A stretch of DNA of 64,000 nt from Capsicum annuum (GCF_002878395.1 NC_061118.1:132404286-132468285); one strand, 5' to 3'; shown: positions 48,031-61,116, counted from the stretch's first letter. Made by a program: numbers and translations. The notes: generated by a model not told the origin, from the sequence alone.

Positions 48031-49440
48031 TAGGATCTCTATCTTGCTTCTTCTTTACTTCCGAAATAAAAAGGATTCGGAACTACTTTGCACCAAAGTA
48101 CATCCCTCAACTGAATCAAGCAACCTAACACCCAATCTAGCCAGACAGTGCACATCAAGAGCTAACTCTTTCTTACCTTCCTTTACATAGGCAATACTAC
48201 CCATAGACAATCTTCTAAGGGCATCTACCACTATATTGGCCATGCTCGGGTGGTACAATACTCTCATATCATAGTTTTTTAACAACTCTAACCACCTCCT
48301 CTACCTAAGATTCAACTCCCTCTGAATAAACACATACTGCAGGCTCTTATGATCAGTAAACACATCAACATGAACACCATAAAGATAGTGTCTCCAGATT
48401 TTCCAAGCAAAGACCACAGCAGCTAACTCAAGATCATGGGTTTGGTAATTTTTTTTATGCGGCTTTAACTATCTAGTGGCATAGGCTATAACCTTACCTC
48501 TTTGTATCAACACACAACCCAAACCAATTCTAGAGCTATTACAATACACCATAAAACCATTTGTACCATTAGGCAAAGTCAACACAGGGGCTGAAGTAAG
48601 TCGAGTCTTCAACTCCTAAAAACACTTCTCACAGGAATTTGACCACTGGAACTTAACCTTCTTTTGGGTCAATCGGGTCATGGGAGACGTAATAGAAGAG
48701 AAACCTTCAACAAAATAATGGTAGTATCCCGTTAGACCTAAGAAACTTCTAATGTCAGATGGAGAGATAGGTCTAGTCCAATTTCTTACAGCTTATGTCT
48801 TTTGGGGATCAACTCTAATACCTTCGGCTGAAATAATATGACCTAGAAAGGCTACAGACCTTAGCCAAAATTCACACTTACTGAATTTGGTAAATAACTG
48901 GTGACCTCTAAGAGTTTGCAAGACTATTCTAAGGTGATTTGCATGATCATGCTCATTGCGGGAGTAGACAAGGATGTCATCTATGAACACTATGACAAAC
49001 ATATCAAGATATTGCTTGAACACTCGATTCATGAGGTCCATAAAAGTTGCTGGGGCATTGGTTAGCCCGAAGACATAATTAAAAACTCAAAGAGACCATA
49101 GCAGGTTCAGAAGGTTGCCTTTGGAATATAACATTTCCTCATTTTAAGTTGATGATAGCCGGATCTAAGGTCTATCTTGGAGAAATAACTTGAACCTTGC
49201 AACTGATCAAACAAGTCATCAATTCTCAGAAGAGGATACTTATTTTTTACTGTGACCTTGTTAAGCTGACGATAGTCAATGCACATACACAAAGAACCAT
49301 CTTTCTTTCGCACGAATATAATAGGTATGCCCCGGGGAGAAAAATTAGGCCTTATAAAACCTCTAGCTAAAGATCTTTGAGTTGCTCTTTCAACTTCTTA
49401 AGCTCAGCAGGTGCCATACGGTATGGCATAATAGAAATGG
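48031..49440 (-). pseudogene. Chromovirus B RT and RNase H, broken
   Basis: From high to low coordinate: [18 protein letters not shown] and [15 protein letters not shown] (49313-49107), a frame break, then [20 protein letters not shown] near 48985-48930 and [15 protein letters not shown]. RNase H is interrupted by stops at several places (48700-48290) but LKNYDMRVLYHPSMANIVVD and ALRRLSMGS remain. Compared with the A copy, RT is more broken here while integrase is better kept. Confidence 0.8.
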
Positions 49441-49755
49441 GATGAGTGTCAGAAAGAAGGTCAATCTCAAACTCTATCTCTCTATCGGGAAGTACCCTTG
49501 GGAGATCTTTCGGAAAAACATCTGGAAACTCATTAACAATATCGACTGACTGAATAGTTAGAGCCTCAAACTTAGTGTCTTTGACTCTAACTAGGTGATA
49601 AATACAACCCTTAGATATCAGCTATTTGGCTATGAGATAGGAGATGACTCTTGGGAGATATCAAACTCCCGAACTACTCAAAAACTAGCTCATCAGGGAA
49701 CTGAAACTTGACTATATGGGTACCAAAATCTACAGATGAAATAACAAGAATGAAG

Positions 49756-50091
49756 TCAATCCATACCCAGAATAAGGTCAAAATCCACCATGTCTAACTC
49801 TATCAAATCAGCAATTATGACTCTATGAAGAACAGTAATAGGACAATCTCTATACACTTTTTTAGCAAAAACTGACTCCCCTACTAGTGTGGAGACTAGG
49901 AAAGGCTCAAGAATCTTTTTGGGACCCATTTTAAAATTCATAGCCAAAAGTAGGGTCACATAGGAAAGACTTGACTCGGGGTCCAACAACACATAAACAT
50001 CAAAAAAAAGACGTGGAGCGTACCAGTAACAACATCGGGAGAGTCCTCCTGCTCCTAACAGGATGGTAAGGCATAGAATTTTTTCTGGCAC
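49756..50091 (-). pseudogene. Chromovirus B protease, broken
   Basis: The frame shows FDVYVLLDPESSLSYVTLLL, close to the family's DVxVLLDPGxxLSFVTP, with Glu in place of Gly in the active-site region. It then reads ILEPFLVSTLVGESVFAKKV and ends DLILGMD. It continues from gag with one frameshift near 50060. Confidence 0.75.
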
Positions 50092-51254
50092 TGGTTGCCA
50101 GTAGTGATAGATGAAGCACCCTGAATAGAGGCGGGATGAGGGATAGGAGCTGGTGTACTAGTAGTCTATGCCTAAGGTCAGGCATCTCTAGTCCCCTGCC
50201 CAGTATGTGGACAACCTCTAAGTCTGTGGCCCTGCTTTTCATAACCAAAACAACCCCTTAAATCTGCGAAACAATCACCGGGATAATCCCTACCACCCTT
50301 AGCATAAGGAGGATAATGAGGCTTGTTACCAATACTGTTCTGTGACCTAGACATAAAAGACCTGCTCCATTACTCCTGCCTGCCTCTAGGCATTGGAGCA
50401 CTAGCTGATGAAGGCACTGGAATAGATGAACGTCTCTAAAACTGAGGGCGGTTTCCTTTATGGAACCTAATCTAACTATACTCATATTGTTCAGATCTAG
50501 CCCTCTTGTTACCCCTCACTCTGTCTCTCTCTCTAATCTTATTTGCCTCTATCTGTTGTGCATGTTTCATCAACCAAGACAGATCCATATCCCTATGCAG
50601 CATCGCAGTCCTACACTCTTTCAGCACCAAACCAGAAACACCTATCACAAAATTGCTCATACTAGCTCGGGTGTCATAAATCAAATTAGGAGAACACTTG
50701 GCCAACTGGTTGAACTTAAAACAGTACTCCTTAATAGTCATGGAGCCCTAACTCAAGTTTATAAACTCCTCAATCTTCGTTTCCCTCATCTCAAGCAGAA
50801 AGAACTTGTCCAAGAATACATCTTGGAATACCTGCCAAGTCATAGAAGTAGTATCCTCACCTCTACCCTTCCTCCACGATACAACCCTGTCATAAGCTAT
50901 GTCCTTCAACATGTAAGACACCAACTCAAGACTTTCTTCCTCAGAAACATGCATCACCTGCATGATCTTTCTCACCTCTTAAAGGTACAGCTGTGGGTCC
51001 TCACCTATCTTGGACCAATTAAACTCTGGCAGATTCATTCGCATGAAATCATGGATCATAGAAGTAGCTACATCACCTCCTTACTGATTCGCAACTATGG
51101 CCTGGTTGTTGGACCGAACATTAGTGGTGACTGCTTGGGCTAAAGCCTGAAAGGCCGCCCAAAACTTAGCATGAGACACAGTCTCATTCAAAAGATCAAC
51201 AGGTAGGGGTTGCTCATCATAGTTTCTGTGGGCATTCTCTCTTCGGAGAGGCAT
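50060..51254 (-). pseudogene. Chromovirus B gag, broken by few stops
   Basis: It starts at the ATG at 51254 (MPLRRENAHRNYDEQPLP). NETVSHAKFWAAFQALAQAV is followed by a stop near 51081, then MRMNLPEFNWSKIGEDP, EVRKIMQVMHVSEEESLELV, SWRKGRGEDTTSMTWQVFQD and a stop near 50748. VKEY-type text (TIKEYCFKFNQLAKC) and a Lys/Arg-rich tail follow. Zinc-knuckle-like text lies at about 50290-50200 (CFADLRGCFGYEKQGHRLRGC). Only a handful of stops occur over some 390 codons. Confidence 0.85.
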
Positions 51255-51447
51255 TTTCAGAAATATTAAAGTACAAATTATTAGATGAGAGAGACAACTG
51301 CAGAAATGATGGAATTTGAAATAAAGAAACAACTTTTTTTCCTAAAATATCTTGTAGCCTCTTGATCATAGATGTGGCGCACTACCACTGATGATCAAGA
51401 CTTTACTCAACGCGGCTTGTCAGACTACTCTCTAGGACTCCTTTAAA

Positions 51448-51469
51448 CCTTAGGCTCTAATATCAAGTT
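51448..51469 (-). other. Primer-binding site of chromovirus B
   Basis: Read on minus after the LTR: AACTTGATATTAGAGCCTAAGG, a decayed initiator-methionine tRNA site. Confidence 0.8.
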
Positions 51470-54105
51470 TGTAACGACCCAAAATCACCTCCCAGGATGT
51501 CACATGGTGCTTAGGGCTACAAGTAGCCCCAGGTTAACCCTTTAAGCCTGTCACTTCTCATAGTAACTCATTTAAGAAGGAATATACAAAACACTGGCAT
51601 TGTCATATCAAATGAAAGGAAATACAAAGGTAATACTCGGTCCAAACAACCATAATACTTGAAATCTCAACACAACCACAGTCTGATAACTAGTCTGACA
51701 AAGCCTCTACTACTCCATAAACTCAAGAGTCATTGGGACGGTCCCCAACTGACTCAAACCTAACTGAAAATAATAACAAAGACACTCAACTACTGAAATG
51801 TCTAAAGATAGGTCCTCAAACCATGAGGACTCACCACTGTAGAAATGTAAACGAGGTACTAGGGAATCACTGATGTGGCTGGGACTGAGTACCTGAACCT
51901 ACATTATTAGACAATATAGCACATAGACGTATATATGGATCAGCACTTGGGAATGTACTGAGTATATAAGGGTACATGCATTTACATAAAACAATATCAA
52001 TACTTTTTAATCAAATCATACATGTAAATAGAAATGACTCACATGGCTTGAATAAGTCTAAAATGTAAAGCTCATAAATCATGTAGAATGAAGCATGTAA
52101 TACAAATCTTGTGAGTCATTATACTTTGGCTTTAAAATTTATGCTCTCTTCTTATTCTCATTACTCATAGGATAAAGTAAGTTTTAAACAATACTTTCAA
52201 CTCATGCATATATCTCATGGAGAGTAAAACTTCTTTATTGCTCAGGAACTTATAACTCTTTTGAACTCAAACACTTGGAACTCAGAATCATATGACTTTG
52301 GTTTAAAAACTAATGATCAACTCTTATTAGTAGATAAAACTACTTTCTTCTTTGGAAAATACTCAAAACCAATTCATTCACTTTAGAAAATATCTTATCT
52401 CAAAGCTTTAGGAAAAATATTCTATCTCAATGGAAAATACTTTAGTTTAGGGAGGTTATCTTAACCGACATAAACCATGCAAGCTACATGGAGTCTAACG
52501 TTTTGTCCTCCTAAGAAAGAAAACTCACGTTGGGGAGAGGAGTCATACTCTTGCCAAGGAGTATAACCTCAACTCAGTGATCACTTATCTCAGCCTCGGG
52601 CCCAATCATCTTGGCCTCAGGGCCAAAATCTCAAACCTATGGTGGCACGTAGTTATGGGGTAATAAATCGTGGTAACTTACCCAACTCGGTATTAAATAC
52701 CACTCCCTTTAGTTTATCTCTCTCATCTCATGGAAATCCACTTTCAAAATAATCTCATAGTTCATAAGAACCCAATAATCAAATCCGTAATCTTATGTGG
52801 TAGAGTGGATTTCAAAACTCTATGACCATTAGGTCAGAACATTTATCAATAATCTCAAAATACATAAATCATGGGTATTTATAGCACAATAATTCATAAA
52901 ATTACAAGTCTCAAGTAGGCTTTAGTGACCCATAATTCAATCTCAAGTTAAAACTCATCATAATGCATAATAGATAGTATATAGCTTCATAATTCATGTA
53001 GAAATTTGAAAGTTATAGCAATTTGTCTCAAAATATCAACATACTCAGATACTTCGATTTGTAGAACATTGAAACTCTTAAATTCTCAAGGAGTAACAAT
53101 ATAGGGTATAAAACCAGCTTTAATTTCTCAAGAAAACATGCAAAATCATGTTATTTGACTTTCAATTCATGGGAAACATCAAGATATTGTAATCAATAAC
53201 ACTGGGTGAAAAACCATAATTCAATATCATGTAAAATCTCATAGATTGCAGAAAATTATAGTTTAAATAAGTCTTTAGGCACAAGGGTGAAAGGATTATC
53301 CATGTTCAAAACCTCACATACCTTAGATTATGAAATTGGATGAACAAGCTTGCTTCAAATTCTTCTTCTTACTCTTGAGAGAGGGTTCTTGTAACCCTTA
53401 AACTTAGGGAACTTAAATTTCAACTCAATTTGTAGAATCTATGGTAAGTTCTTGGATTTTTTGGAGAAGGGTTTTAGATTTGATCTTAAGGGAGAAACTC
53501 TAGTTCTCTTGTGTTTTGGATGATGAATGAAGTCATTTTCTTTGTTTGGAATATATCAGGTTGATAAAAGAGTGGAAAGTTAAAAGAGCCCCTTTTAAAA
53601 ATGACTTAAAATACTAAATGGGGGCTGCAATGGTCGAAGCGATGGTCTATCACTAGCCTGATGGTCCGTGGGATCATCTGTCGCACGTTGGAAGAGAAAG
53701 AACACACTGCCTTGATGTGACGGTCCATCGCCGTCTTGACAGTCTGTCATCCTGGTCATCGCACTTGGGATAGAAAAGAAAGTTACTATCTTGGTTGCGA
53801 TGGTTCGAGCGACGGTCCGTCGCACAATCGAAGGTCATCAACCTGTCCATCGCACCTGGGCGATTCTGACAACTCTCAATAAAACGGCCATAACTTCCCA
53901 CCCTGATGCCGAATTTGGCTGAAATTAGTATCGTTGGAAAGCTAATTAAATTCTCTACACTATAGGAAGTCATTTTTAGGAAAATTAAACAAAATTAAAG
54001 TACTAATCACTTGGGAAATCTCTTTTCAATCTTTTAGGGCTAAAATTATACTTCACTTGACACACTCAAGGCTCAAACTGCAAGGGAACTTTACGGGGTC
54101 TTACG
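51470..54105 (-). repeat. 5' LTR of chromovirus B (full length)
   Basis: TGTAACGACCC to GGGGTCTTACG on the plus strand, 2,636 bp; the last base should be A. It carries the GACGGTCC(A/G)TCGC-type block at 53625-53870. The 665-bp part missing from the other LTR (52362-53026) matches homologous text in the solo LTR D (ACATGGTTTATGTCGGTTAG in D), so the longer form is original. Confidence 0.9.
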
Positions 54106-54110
54106 CATAG
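54106..54110. repeat. Target-site duplication of element B, right copy
   Basis: CATAG, against CACAG on the left. Confidence 0.7.
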
Positions 54111-56090
54111 CTATAGTAGTGTGGAGTAGTTAGAGTCTATTGTAGTTATGATTTGACCTTAGAAATCATCATAGGATGTTACGATTCATATGAAGTGAAG
54201 TCGTAAGGTTAATAGTATAGGTGTCCCAAGTATCTGTACAAGTTACGAGGGGATGATATGAGTCGTATGAAAATATGATGAGTCATAAGATATGAATTGT
54301 ATGTTGACCAGTGTCTGCAATCCTTGCCACTACCAATCGTACGAGTTGCTAGGCCAAGTTGTAACCTCATCTTATGAGTCGTGAGTTGACTCGTGAAACT
54401 GGAAGTTAAATTTCAATAGGTTTAGTTAAGGGACTTTTCGGTCTTTTCCCCTCTTATAACTCCCTACCTATGACTTATAACCCAAGACAGGCATTATTTT
54501 CCTCTATCTTTCAATCGATTAACAATATCTCTTCTCCTCCCATCTTCAAGAACAACGAGATTAGAGTTTCTCTCATCAAGTCATCTCTCAAGTCTCAAAG
54601 TTTGTCTTCTTCATAGGTCAAGCAATTCCAGGTATGTGGGGTTTTGAACAAGGTTAATTCCTTGTGCCTAAAAAGCATGATTTCTAAGATTGGATTATAT
54701 GTTTTATATTAGGGTTCATCCCCCAAATTCTCATATGTTGAAGTATAACCTTATCTTATGATATAAAGCTTAAAGATGCATAAAGGATACATTTATTCAT
54801 GTTTTAAACTTTAAGGTTTGAAATTGTGATTTGGAAGTCTGATAAAATATTTTTAAATGGATATTTGAGTTTCATATTTTGTTATAAGTTCTATGAAAGT
54901 AAGTTAGAGTTTCAAGATTTAAGAAGAAGTACAACGTTTACAAGAAATTCTAAGCATTTAAGTCCATTCATGTGCAATATGGTATAATTCAAGAAAGCTT
55001 GATCCTTTGATCTGAAGATAAGACATGAAATCCACAAGTGTTTATCTTGATTATGATTTAAAGTAAAGAAAAGCATTACTGGTTTTCAGTCTATAAACCC
55101 TTATGCTATTTTAAGGTGGATTTCTAAAGTATGAGCCTATATATATGTCTTGGTAGTAGTATTTAGCATCGAGAAGAGAATAGGTATGAATGTATCCTAA
55201 ATTCCTGGAAACTATGAGCAACCATAGGTTTAAGAAGACCTCATCAGCAAGTGTCTACTTTTCTCAATATGGACGAAGTATAGTGATCACTTAACTGAAG
55301 GTTTTATTCCGATGGCAAGGGTTGAACAACTCTCCCCAGTGTGTGTAAGACGTTGGACTTCATGGTATCTCACATGGTTTACGGCGGTTAGAAAAATCTC
55401 CCATAAGAGTGAATAAAAGTAAGGATTTTAGAAACTAAATATTATGGCTCACTTAGTTTATTCATACGCTTCAATATCCATATTTTATGATCTTGCGAAC
55501 TTTAGTTTAACTCAAGTCGAAGGTGAGTCATTTATGCTTAGCATGCATTATTTGAAAGTACACATATATATTCAGTTCTCATTTTATTTATTCATTCACC
55601 CCCACATACTCAGTACATTCCAGAAGTACTAACCTGGATATGTCTTTGTGCTACATTGTCTTATAATGTAGGTTCTGGTGATCGTTTCCAGCAGTACAAT
55701 TAATCATGGGTATAATCTCCAGCATCCCAACTTTTGGTGAGTCTTCATAGTCCGAGGATCCAGTTTATAAGACTATTGTTTATTGTTGAAAGTTATTTTA
55801 GATCTTTGATTTTTGTTTATGTTTGATTCAGTTGGGGTCTGTCCCAATGGCTCACTAGTTAGCAGTAGAGGTTTGTCCGACTGTGTATGTTCTAAGTTCA
55901 AAGAGTTTGTTTAAGGTTTCCAAAGTTAAAGACTTACATTAAGATATGGAATTGTTTACCTTCAGTTTCTATACATGTTAGTTCACTTTTTATGTGAATT
56001 ATATGTTGAATAGATATCATGGGTTAGCTTGGGAATATTCATAGTCCTAAGCACCGTGTGATATCCAAGGGGTGCTCCAGGGGCGTTACA
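54111..56090 (+). repeat. 3' LTR of chromovirus A, second piece
   Basis: It continues the LTR from 44421 to GGGGCGTTACA at 56090. A splice-donor-like CAG|GTATGT is at 54632, as in the 5' LTR. Confidence 0.85.
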
Positions 56091-58670
56091 CGGAGGACTT
56101 GGAAAGATGGGATAACCTTAGAGGTCCAACAGCTATAGGTGCGGGTGATGGGTGGCATTGTTGTTGTTGCTGGAAAAAGGAGAGTAAGAGTTGATGCAGT
56201 TGAACAAGGAGAAACATGGCTACTTGCTGGTTTATTGGAAGAAGGTGGAGATATACCTAAGCTTTGCGATGTCGTTGTGGAAAGAACGAAGAGAGGCCTT
56301 TGTGTACCTGTACATAACGGTTGAGGTAGTTCAAAATAATGTATATCTATTTTGATATCAATATCCATATCTTTTGGAGAAGATAACTCATCCTAAGAAA
56401 TTTTTTATACTGATTTTTATAATTAGAAAAAATATTGGTAAAAGGATAACTATTTTCAAAAAAAACTACATCTCGTGAAAGATAAACTTTGGAGGTGGTC
56501 GGGTCAAAGCATTGATAGAAATAATGTTTGTTTGAAAATCCCACATAGACACATGACTATGATTTTGAATCAAGCTTATTTTATGCATACGATTTCAGCC
56601 ACGAATAACATAAATAACCAAAAAAATTGACATTGTTATAATTTGGTGATTCTTGAAATAAAAACTCATATGGACACTTATCTTTTAAATTTGGAGTTGT
56701 CATGTTGTTTATGAGAAAATTTGCATGATGACATGCAAAACTCCAAAAGGTGGTTGGTAAAGAAGCTTGGTGCATTAGAGTTTCGGTAGTCCCGACAACA
56801 TGGCAATGTCATCTTTCTACTGTAGCAACTCATTGTGGAGTATAAGGTGGAGAAATTAAGGGTTCAATACCCTGTGATTTCAAATAAGAAGTTAAACTTT
56901 GAAATCACCTCCTCTATCAATATAAAAAGATAATATTTTTGTTTGAAATCGACGTTCGAGTAATGAATGTAGTATTTTGAAAACATCTAAAACCTCATAT
57001 TTGGCTTGAATAGTGTGGAGCCATGTGTATTTTGAAAATTGATCTACAAATAAAACATAATATCTTTTTTTGTCAATGGACAAAACTGACAAACCCCACG
57101 CATTATTGTAAATATTTTGTGGAGTCTTGTGACTCTGTAAATAATTTGTAGAGGCTTGTGACTCTGCAAGGAATTTGTAAGAAAAAGATTGCCTGTGTCT
57201 TTTATTTGATTAGCATGAATTACAAATAGAAACAGAATCTTTTTTAACATAAATAGAAAATTTATTCAAAAACATATCTAGAGTACAATGTGTTGGATGC
57301 CCCAAGCATCGATGCCATAGATCGAAGGACACAACTACATTGCATTGCGATTGAGAAGAAGAAGAAGAATTGTTTGGAGGCTACTCATAAAGGTTTCCTC
57401 TACTCCAACCCTTGAACTAGTGGTGCTCCCGTACTCAGATCCTTCACAAGATAAGAGCATGAAAATAATTTAATAGATGTTTTATTATTACAACAAAATA
57501 GAAAAACTAAAATCAAGTTATTGGTAATGAAAGTTGAGCAAAGTGTATTGGACAATTGAAAGTTATAATTAGATATAGATAAATCAGTGTTACAAGTGTG
57601 AGAAAATGGTATGTTATTAACATTTCCCATAATGATTTCCTATGGACCATTGTAGGCAATAATGTTTGAGAGACTTTGACATTCGATGCAACATGGTGTG
57701 TAGCCCCTAAATCGACTATCCATGGGGCTGATTGCTGTATTTTTTGTTCGGCAAAGTTGGTTCAAGCTTGAAAATGATTGTGAGACTGAAAGCGACAAAC
57801 ATAAGCAAAATGTCCAAGTGGGTCACACAACTGACACACTAACTTCTTGTAGATTGGTGTGATGATTGTGCCCCGGCTGAGAACGTTGTTACTGGTAGTT
57901 ATTTTGACGTCGATTTTTGTTGGTGGCATTGCTCCTTATTTGAGAGTTTAAATTTTGAGCAACAATAGCAGTAATTGTAGTAGAGTGAGGCAGATCATTG
58001 TGTTTGAGGAAAAGCTCATGATTAATAAGCTTTTCAAATAGTTTGACATATGAAATTAGGGTGTCACGTGCTCAAATTGCTACTGAGATTTCTTGATATT
58101 TTGGCTCAAGCTTAGTGAGAATCTTGACAATGAGTTTGGCATTAGTAATAGAAGCTCCTGTAGTTGCAACCTCATCACAGAGAGATTGGACTTAGTTGAG
58201 ATAGTCCGTGATAGGAAGACTCTCTATGGTGAGACAAGCTAGGGGATATCGCAAGCTAAAAACATGAGTTTGCGACTTATTGGCATAAGCAGTATGGAGA
58301 GAATCCCAGGTTGTTTTATAGTGGTTGGAGCGGTAATAGTAGCAGCAAGAGTTATATCTATTGATGCTAAAATTGCATTCTGGATCAATTGGTCTCGACT
58401 AAATCAATTAACATAATAGGGTTTGGCAATTGTCTAGTTATTTATGGTCGTGGTCAATGTAGGAGTAGGGGCAGTCCTATTTGAATGTCCGTAAATATTG
58501 TGTCCTATCATGAGCATGGATACTTGTGCCTTCCAGAGAAAAAAGTTATGGTCCCATCAAGTTTAATCAGAAGTTGGGTAACAGAGTTGAATTGGACAAT
58601 AGTGATGGAGTTAGTTGTATTAGTGTTGGTAATAGAGAGCCATTTCTGATGGTTGGGTAGAAAGTCTTAG
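56091..58670 (-). pseudogene. Minus-strand copia gag, protease and integrase, broken
   Basis: From 58670 downward: gag in several frames; a zinc knuckle CQLCDPLGHFAYVC (CX2CX4HX4C) at 57838-57794; protease start APWIVDLGATHHV near 57735-57697 (family DSGATHH); the pre-integrase segment LWHRCLGHPTHCTLDMFL near 57320; integrase with LFVDQFSKYTWLH (57060-57020) and TPQ*VATVER near 56830; LMHQASLPTTFWSFACHHAN at 56775; and the C-terminal YQCFDPTTSKVYLSRDVVFF near 56520-56460. Chromovirus A follows, after which RT continues at 37208. Many stops. Confidence 0.8.
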
Positions 58671-58689
58671 AACTCTAGGAGGAGAAAAA

Positions 58690-58944
58690 AATCTCTTGAT
58701 AACATATAAAGTTTTGAGATGTAGAATGAAAATATAAATGTTATTCAGGTACAACAACTCTTTATAGAGCAGATTCAAAACTGGAAATCCTATCTCATAA
58801 CTACAAAGCAGTGGAAACCCAATAATACAGGAAACTATGAAAGTCCTAACTAGAACAAATAACAAATTATTGTATAATTGAATACATTCAGATCTATAAT
58901 ATCATAAGATACTCCTAAACTGAGATGGCATATATTATCTGTTA
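58690..58944 (-). repeat. 5' LTR of the minus-strand copia element
   Basis: An AT-rich sequence of about 250 bp precedes gag on the minus strand. At its inner edge the minus text is ATGTTATCAAGAGATTT, a decayed initiator-methionine primer site (TGGTATCAGAG). The outer end lacks a clear TG and is approximate. Confidence 0.5.
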
Positions 58945-60353
58945 ATAGTCAATAGTGAGATTGATTCAATCAGGAATAACCATACTTGAGAGTTGGTTGA
59001 TCTTCCTCTTAGAAATAAACCTTTAAGTTCAAAATAGATCTTTAAAAGAAAATTAAAGCTAATGGTACTATTGAAAATACATGTCAATACTTGTTATGAA
59101 AGACTTTAGATAAAAAAAAAAGGTCTTGATTATTTCAACATATACTCACCGGTAACAAGAATAACGTTCATTCGAATATTGGTTGTATTAGTTGCAATAT
59201 ATGATCTTAAAATATATCAAATAGATGTGAAAACAACTTTCTTAAATGGAGAATTGGAGAAGTAAATTTACATGGAACAATTTGAGGGTTTTGTGGTTCC
59301 TAGTAAAGAAAGAAAAGTGTGCAAGCTTGCTAAGTCATTACGGACTAAAACAACCACCCAAATAGTGGCCTGCAAAGTTTGACCAAACCATATTGACAAA
59401 CTGATTCAAGATACAAAATTATTGTTTGTTTGTATGTGGATGACATGGTGATCATCAGTAGAGCATTTCTGCCATAAATTCTACTAAACAAATGCTTGAG
59501 AGCAAATTTGATATAAAAGACCTTGGAATTGCTGATGTGATCTTTGGGATAAGAATTCATAGAACTTCACAACTTGTCAAAGTCTCATTACATTGAAAAA
59601 GTACTTGAAAAGTTCAAATATTTGAATTTCAATATTCTCAAGACTCCATTAGACATGAAATTTGCACTTCAAAAGAATGAAGGTGAAATTGACTTACAAT
59701 TAAACTATGCAAGAGTGTTGGAAGTTTAATGTATATCATGAACACGTGACCACATATAACATGTCCTATTAGTAAATTGAGTCGGTACACGAGTGGTCCC
59801 AATCAAACTCATTGAATGACAATGAAAAGAGCTTTAGGATATCTAAAGCATACTCAAGACTATGATTTGCATTATAACAAACATCCTATAGTAATTGAAG
59901 GATATAGTGATACAATTGGATCACTGGATCAAATAAAGTAAAATCTATGAGTGGGTATGTATTTACTCTTGAAAATTGTCCACTCTACAATTTAATTTGA
60001 ATTTATGTGTTAGATAGAGCCAGTGAAGAAATTGAATGGCTCTGGAATTTCTGGAATGATATTTCTTATTGGCCAAACCTTTGGCACCAGTATGCATACA
60101 CTATGAAAGTTAAGCAGTAATAGGTAGGGTAGGGAGCATGATGTATAATGATAAATCTCATCATATAAGATGGAGATATAATACCATTAGAGAACTATTC
60201 TTCAGTGAAATTATCACAATTGACTATGTGAAGTCAAAGAATTATGTGTCAAATGCACTTACAAAATATCAAACTAGAGAGGGAGTAGAGAGATCATCAA
60301 AGAAAATGAGTTTACGACCTAGGATAAGTCATCATGATGGTAACTCTACCTAG
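58945..60353 (+). pseudogene. Plus-strand copia RT and RNase H, broken
   Basis: The frame resumes with NSEIDSIRNNHT-type text and ELVDLPLRNK (58955-59030). It then shows KKGLDYFNIYSPVTRIT-like text, IYQIDVKTTFLNGELEK (59215-59265), YMEQFEGFVVPS, and the catalytic YVDDMVIISR at 59433-59462 in a shifted frame. RNase H is poor. The C-terminus is at 60138-60353 (YNDKSHHIRWRYNTIRELF, DYVKSKNYVSNALTK), typical of the Tork-like copia group. It belongs to the fragment at 35394-35776. Confidence 0.75.
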
Positions 60354-60908
60354 TGGATTGGAGATCCCAAGAGTTAGGTTCAAGAAAATCATAAAGCTGT
60401 GACTGATGGTTCAATATTGTCAATTAACTCGACTCATTCTCATGATGAAGATGATGTTTAGAAAACCAGGATAATGCTTATGGAATGAAATGTTTTTATA
60501 GTATCTAAGTTTGGCATGTTTGATCAAATAGTTTGAATTATAGGATTATTCATTTAGAATTTATCTATCTGAGGGTGAAGTGGTAGTCGGTTTAAGGAGA
60601 ATGATAGTGAAGGCTATTATTTAAACTCTCATGAAACTAAGTAGTGTTCATGGTCGAAACAAATAAATTATGAGAAGCATAAATTGTAAGAAACTAGTTG
60701 TGTGACTTATGTAGTCTAGGTGTATACAAATGTTCGATGGTTCAAAGATATCGCATCCGTCGATTGATTGAGTGCGTCCGATGCAAATTCACTGCGAAGT
60801 TTCAAAATAAAACCTACTTATGTAGATGCATTTAGTCTTTTCTTGAAGATCATGCACTTGTTCGTATATTTTTTGATGAAATAGACACTCCCCATTCATG
60901 TGAGAAAT
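60354..60908 (+). other. 3' noncoding part of the plus-strand copia
   Basis: No frame of interest. It ends TCATGTGAGAAAT, a decayed polypurine tract (family GTGGGGGAT) directly before the LTR start TGTTGGATTTC. Confidence 0.5.
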
Positions 60909-61116
60909 TGTTGGATTTCAAGTGATGAAATGTAATGGATAATGGAGGAAAGGTGAATTGAGTTTTCACTTTAAGAAAGAAGTGTTCTCCCATGTTGATG
61001 GGAAAAGAAATTTTTTCATGCTTAAATATAGAAGCATGCCTTCACGTGGATAGTAAGGTAAGAAGAAGATAAACCTCGCGCCGTCTTCGTCGCTCGCTCG
61101 CTCAGCTTCAGCTTTG

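Larger units (their letters stand above)
44422..54105 (-). mobile_element. Chromovirus-type Ty3 element B (Tekay/Del-like)
   Basis: On the minus strand: 5' LTR 54105-51470, primer site, gag, protease, RT/RNase H, integrase/chromodomain, polypurine tract, 3' LTR 46412-44422. The plus-strand LTR text runs TGTAACGACCC to GGGGTCTTAC(A/G). The LTRs resemble each other more than those of A do, consistent with B being inside A. Coding frames carry few stops. Confidence 0.9.
37209..56090 (+). mobile_element. Chromovirus-type Ty3 element A (Tekay/Del-like)
   Basis: 5' LTR 37209-39305, primer site, gag, protease, RT/RNase H, integrase with chromodomain, polypurine tract and 3' LTR (44328-44421 plus 54111-56090). 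Element B interrupts the 3' LTR. LTR lengths of 2,097 and about 2,074 bp agree. The LTRs differ at many sites, so it is old. The flanks TTCAG (left) and CGGAG (right) do not match as a duplication. Confidence 0.9.
35777..58944 (-). mobile_element. Minus-strand copia element, 3' end deleted, split by chromovirus A
   Basis: On the minus strand: 5' LTR (about 58944-58690), gag, protease and integrase (58670-56091), then after the A insertion RT and RNase H (37208-35777). The RNase H ends and plus-strand copia follows at once, so the 3' LTR is lost. The insert splits the plus-strand copia between its integrase tail and RT. Edges are approximate by about 10-20 bases and no target duplication could be confirmed. 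Confidence 0.75.

Noticed and set aside
50460..51143. A plus-strand 227-codon frame
   Set aside because: It is the antisense shadow of element B gag, whose protein motifs are clear on the minus strand.
53595..53973. GC-richer open frames at the B LTR block as a gene
   Set aside because: The frames are by-products of the repeated GATGGTCCGTCGC block and differ between the two LTRs.
37204..56095. TTCAG/CGGAG as target-site duplication of element A
   Set aside because: Only two of five bases match.
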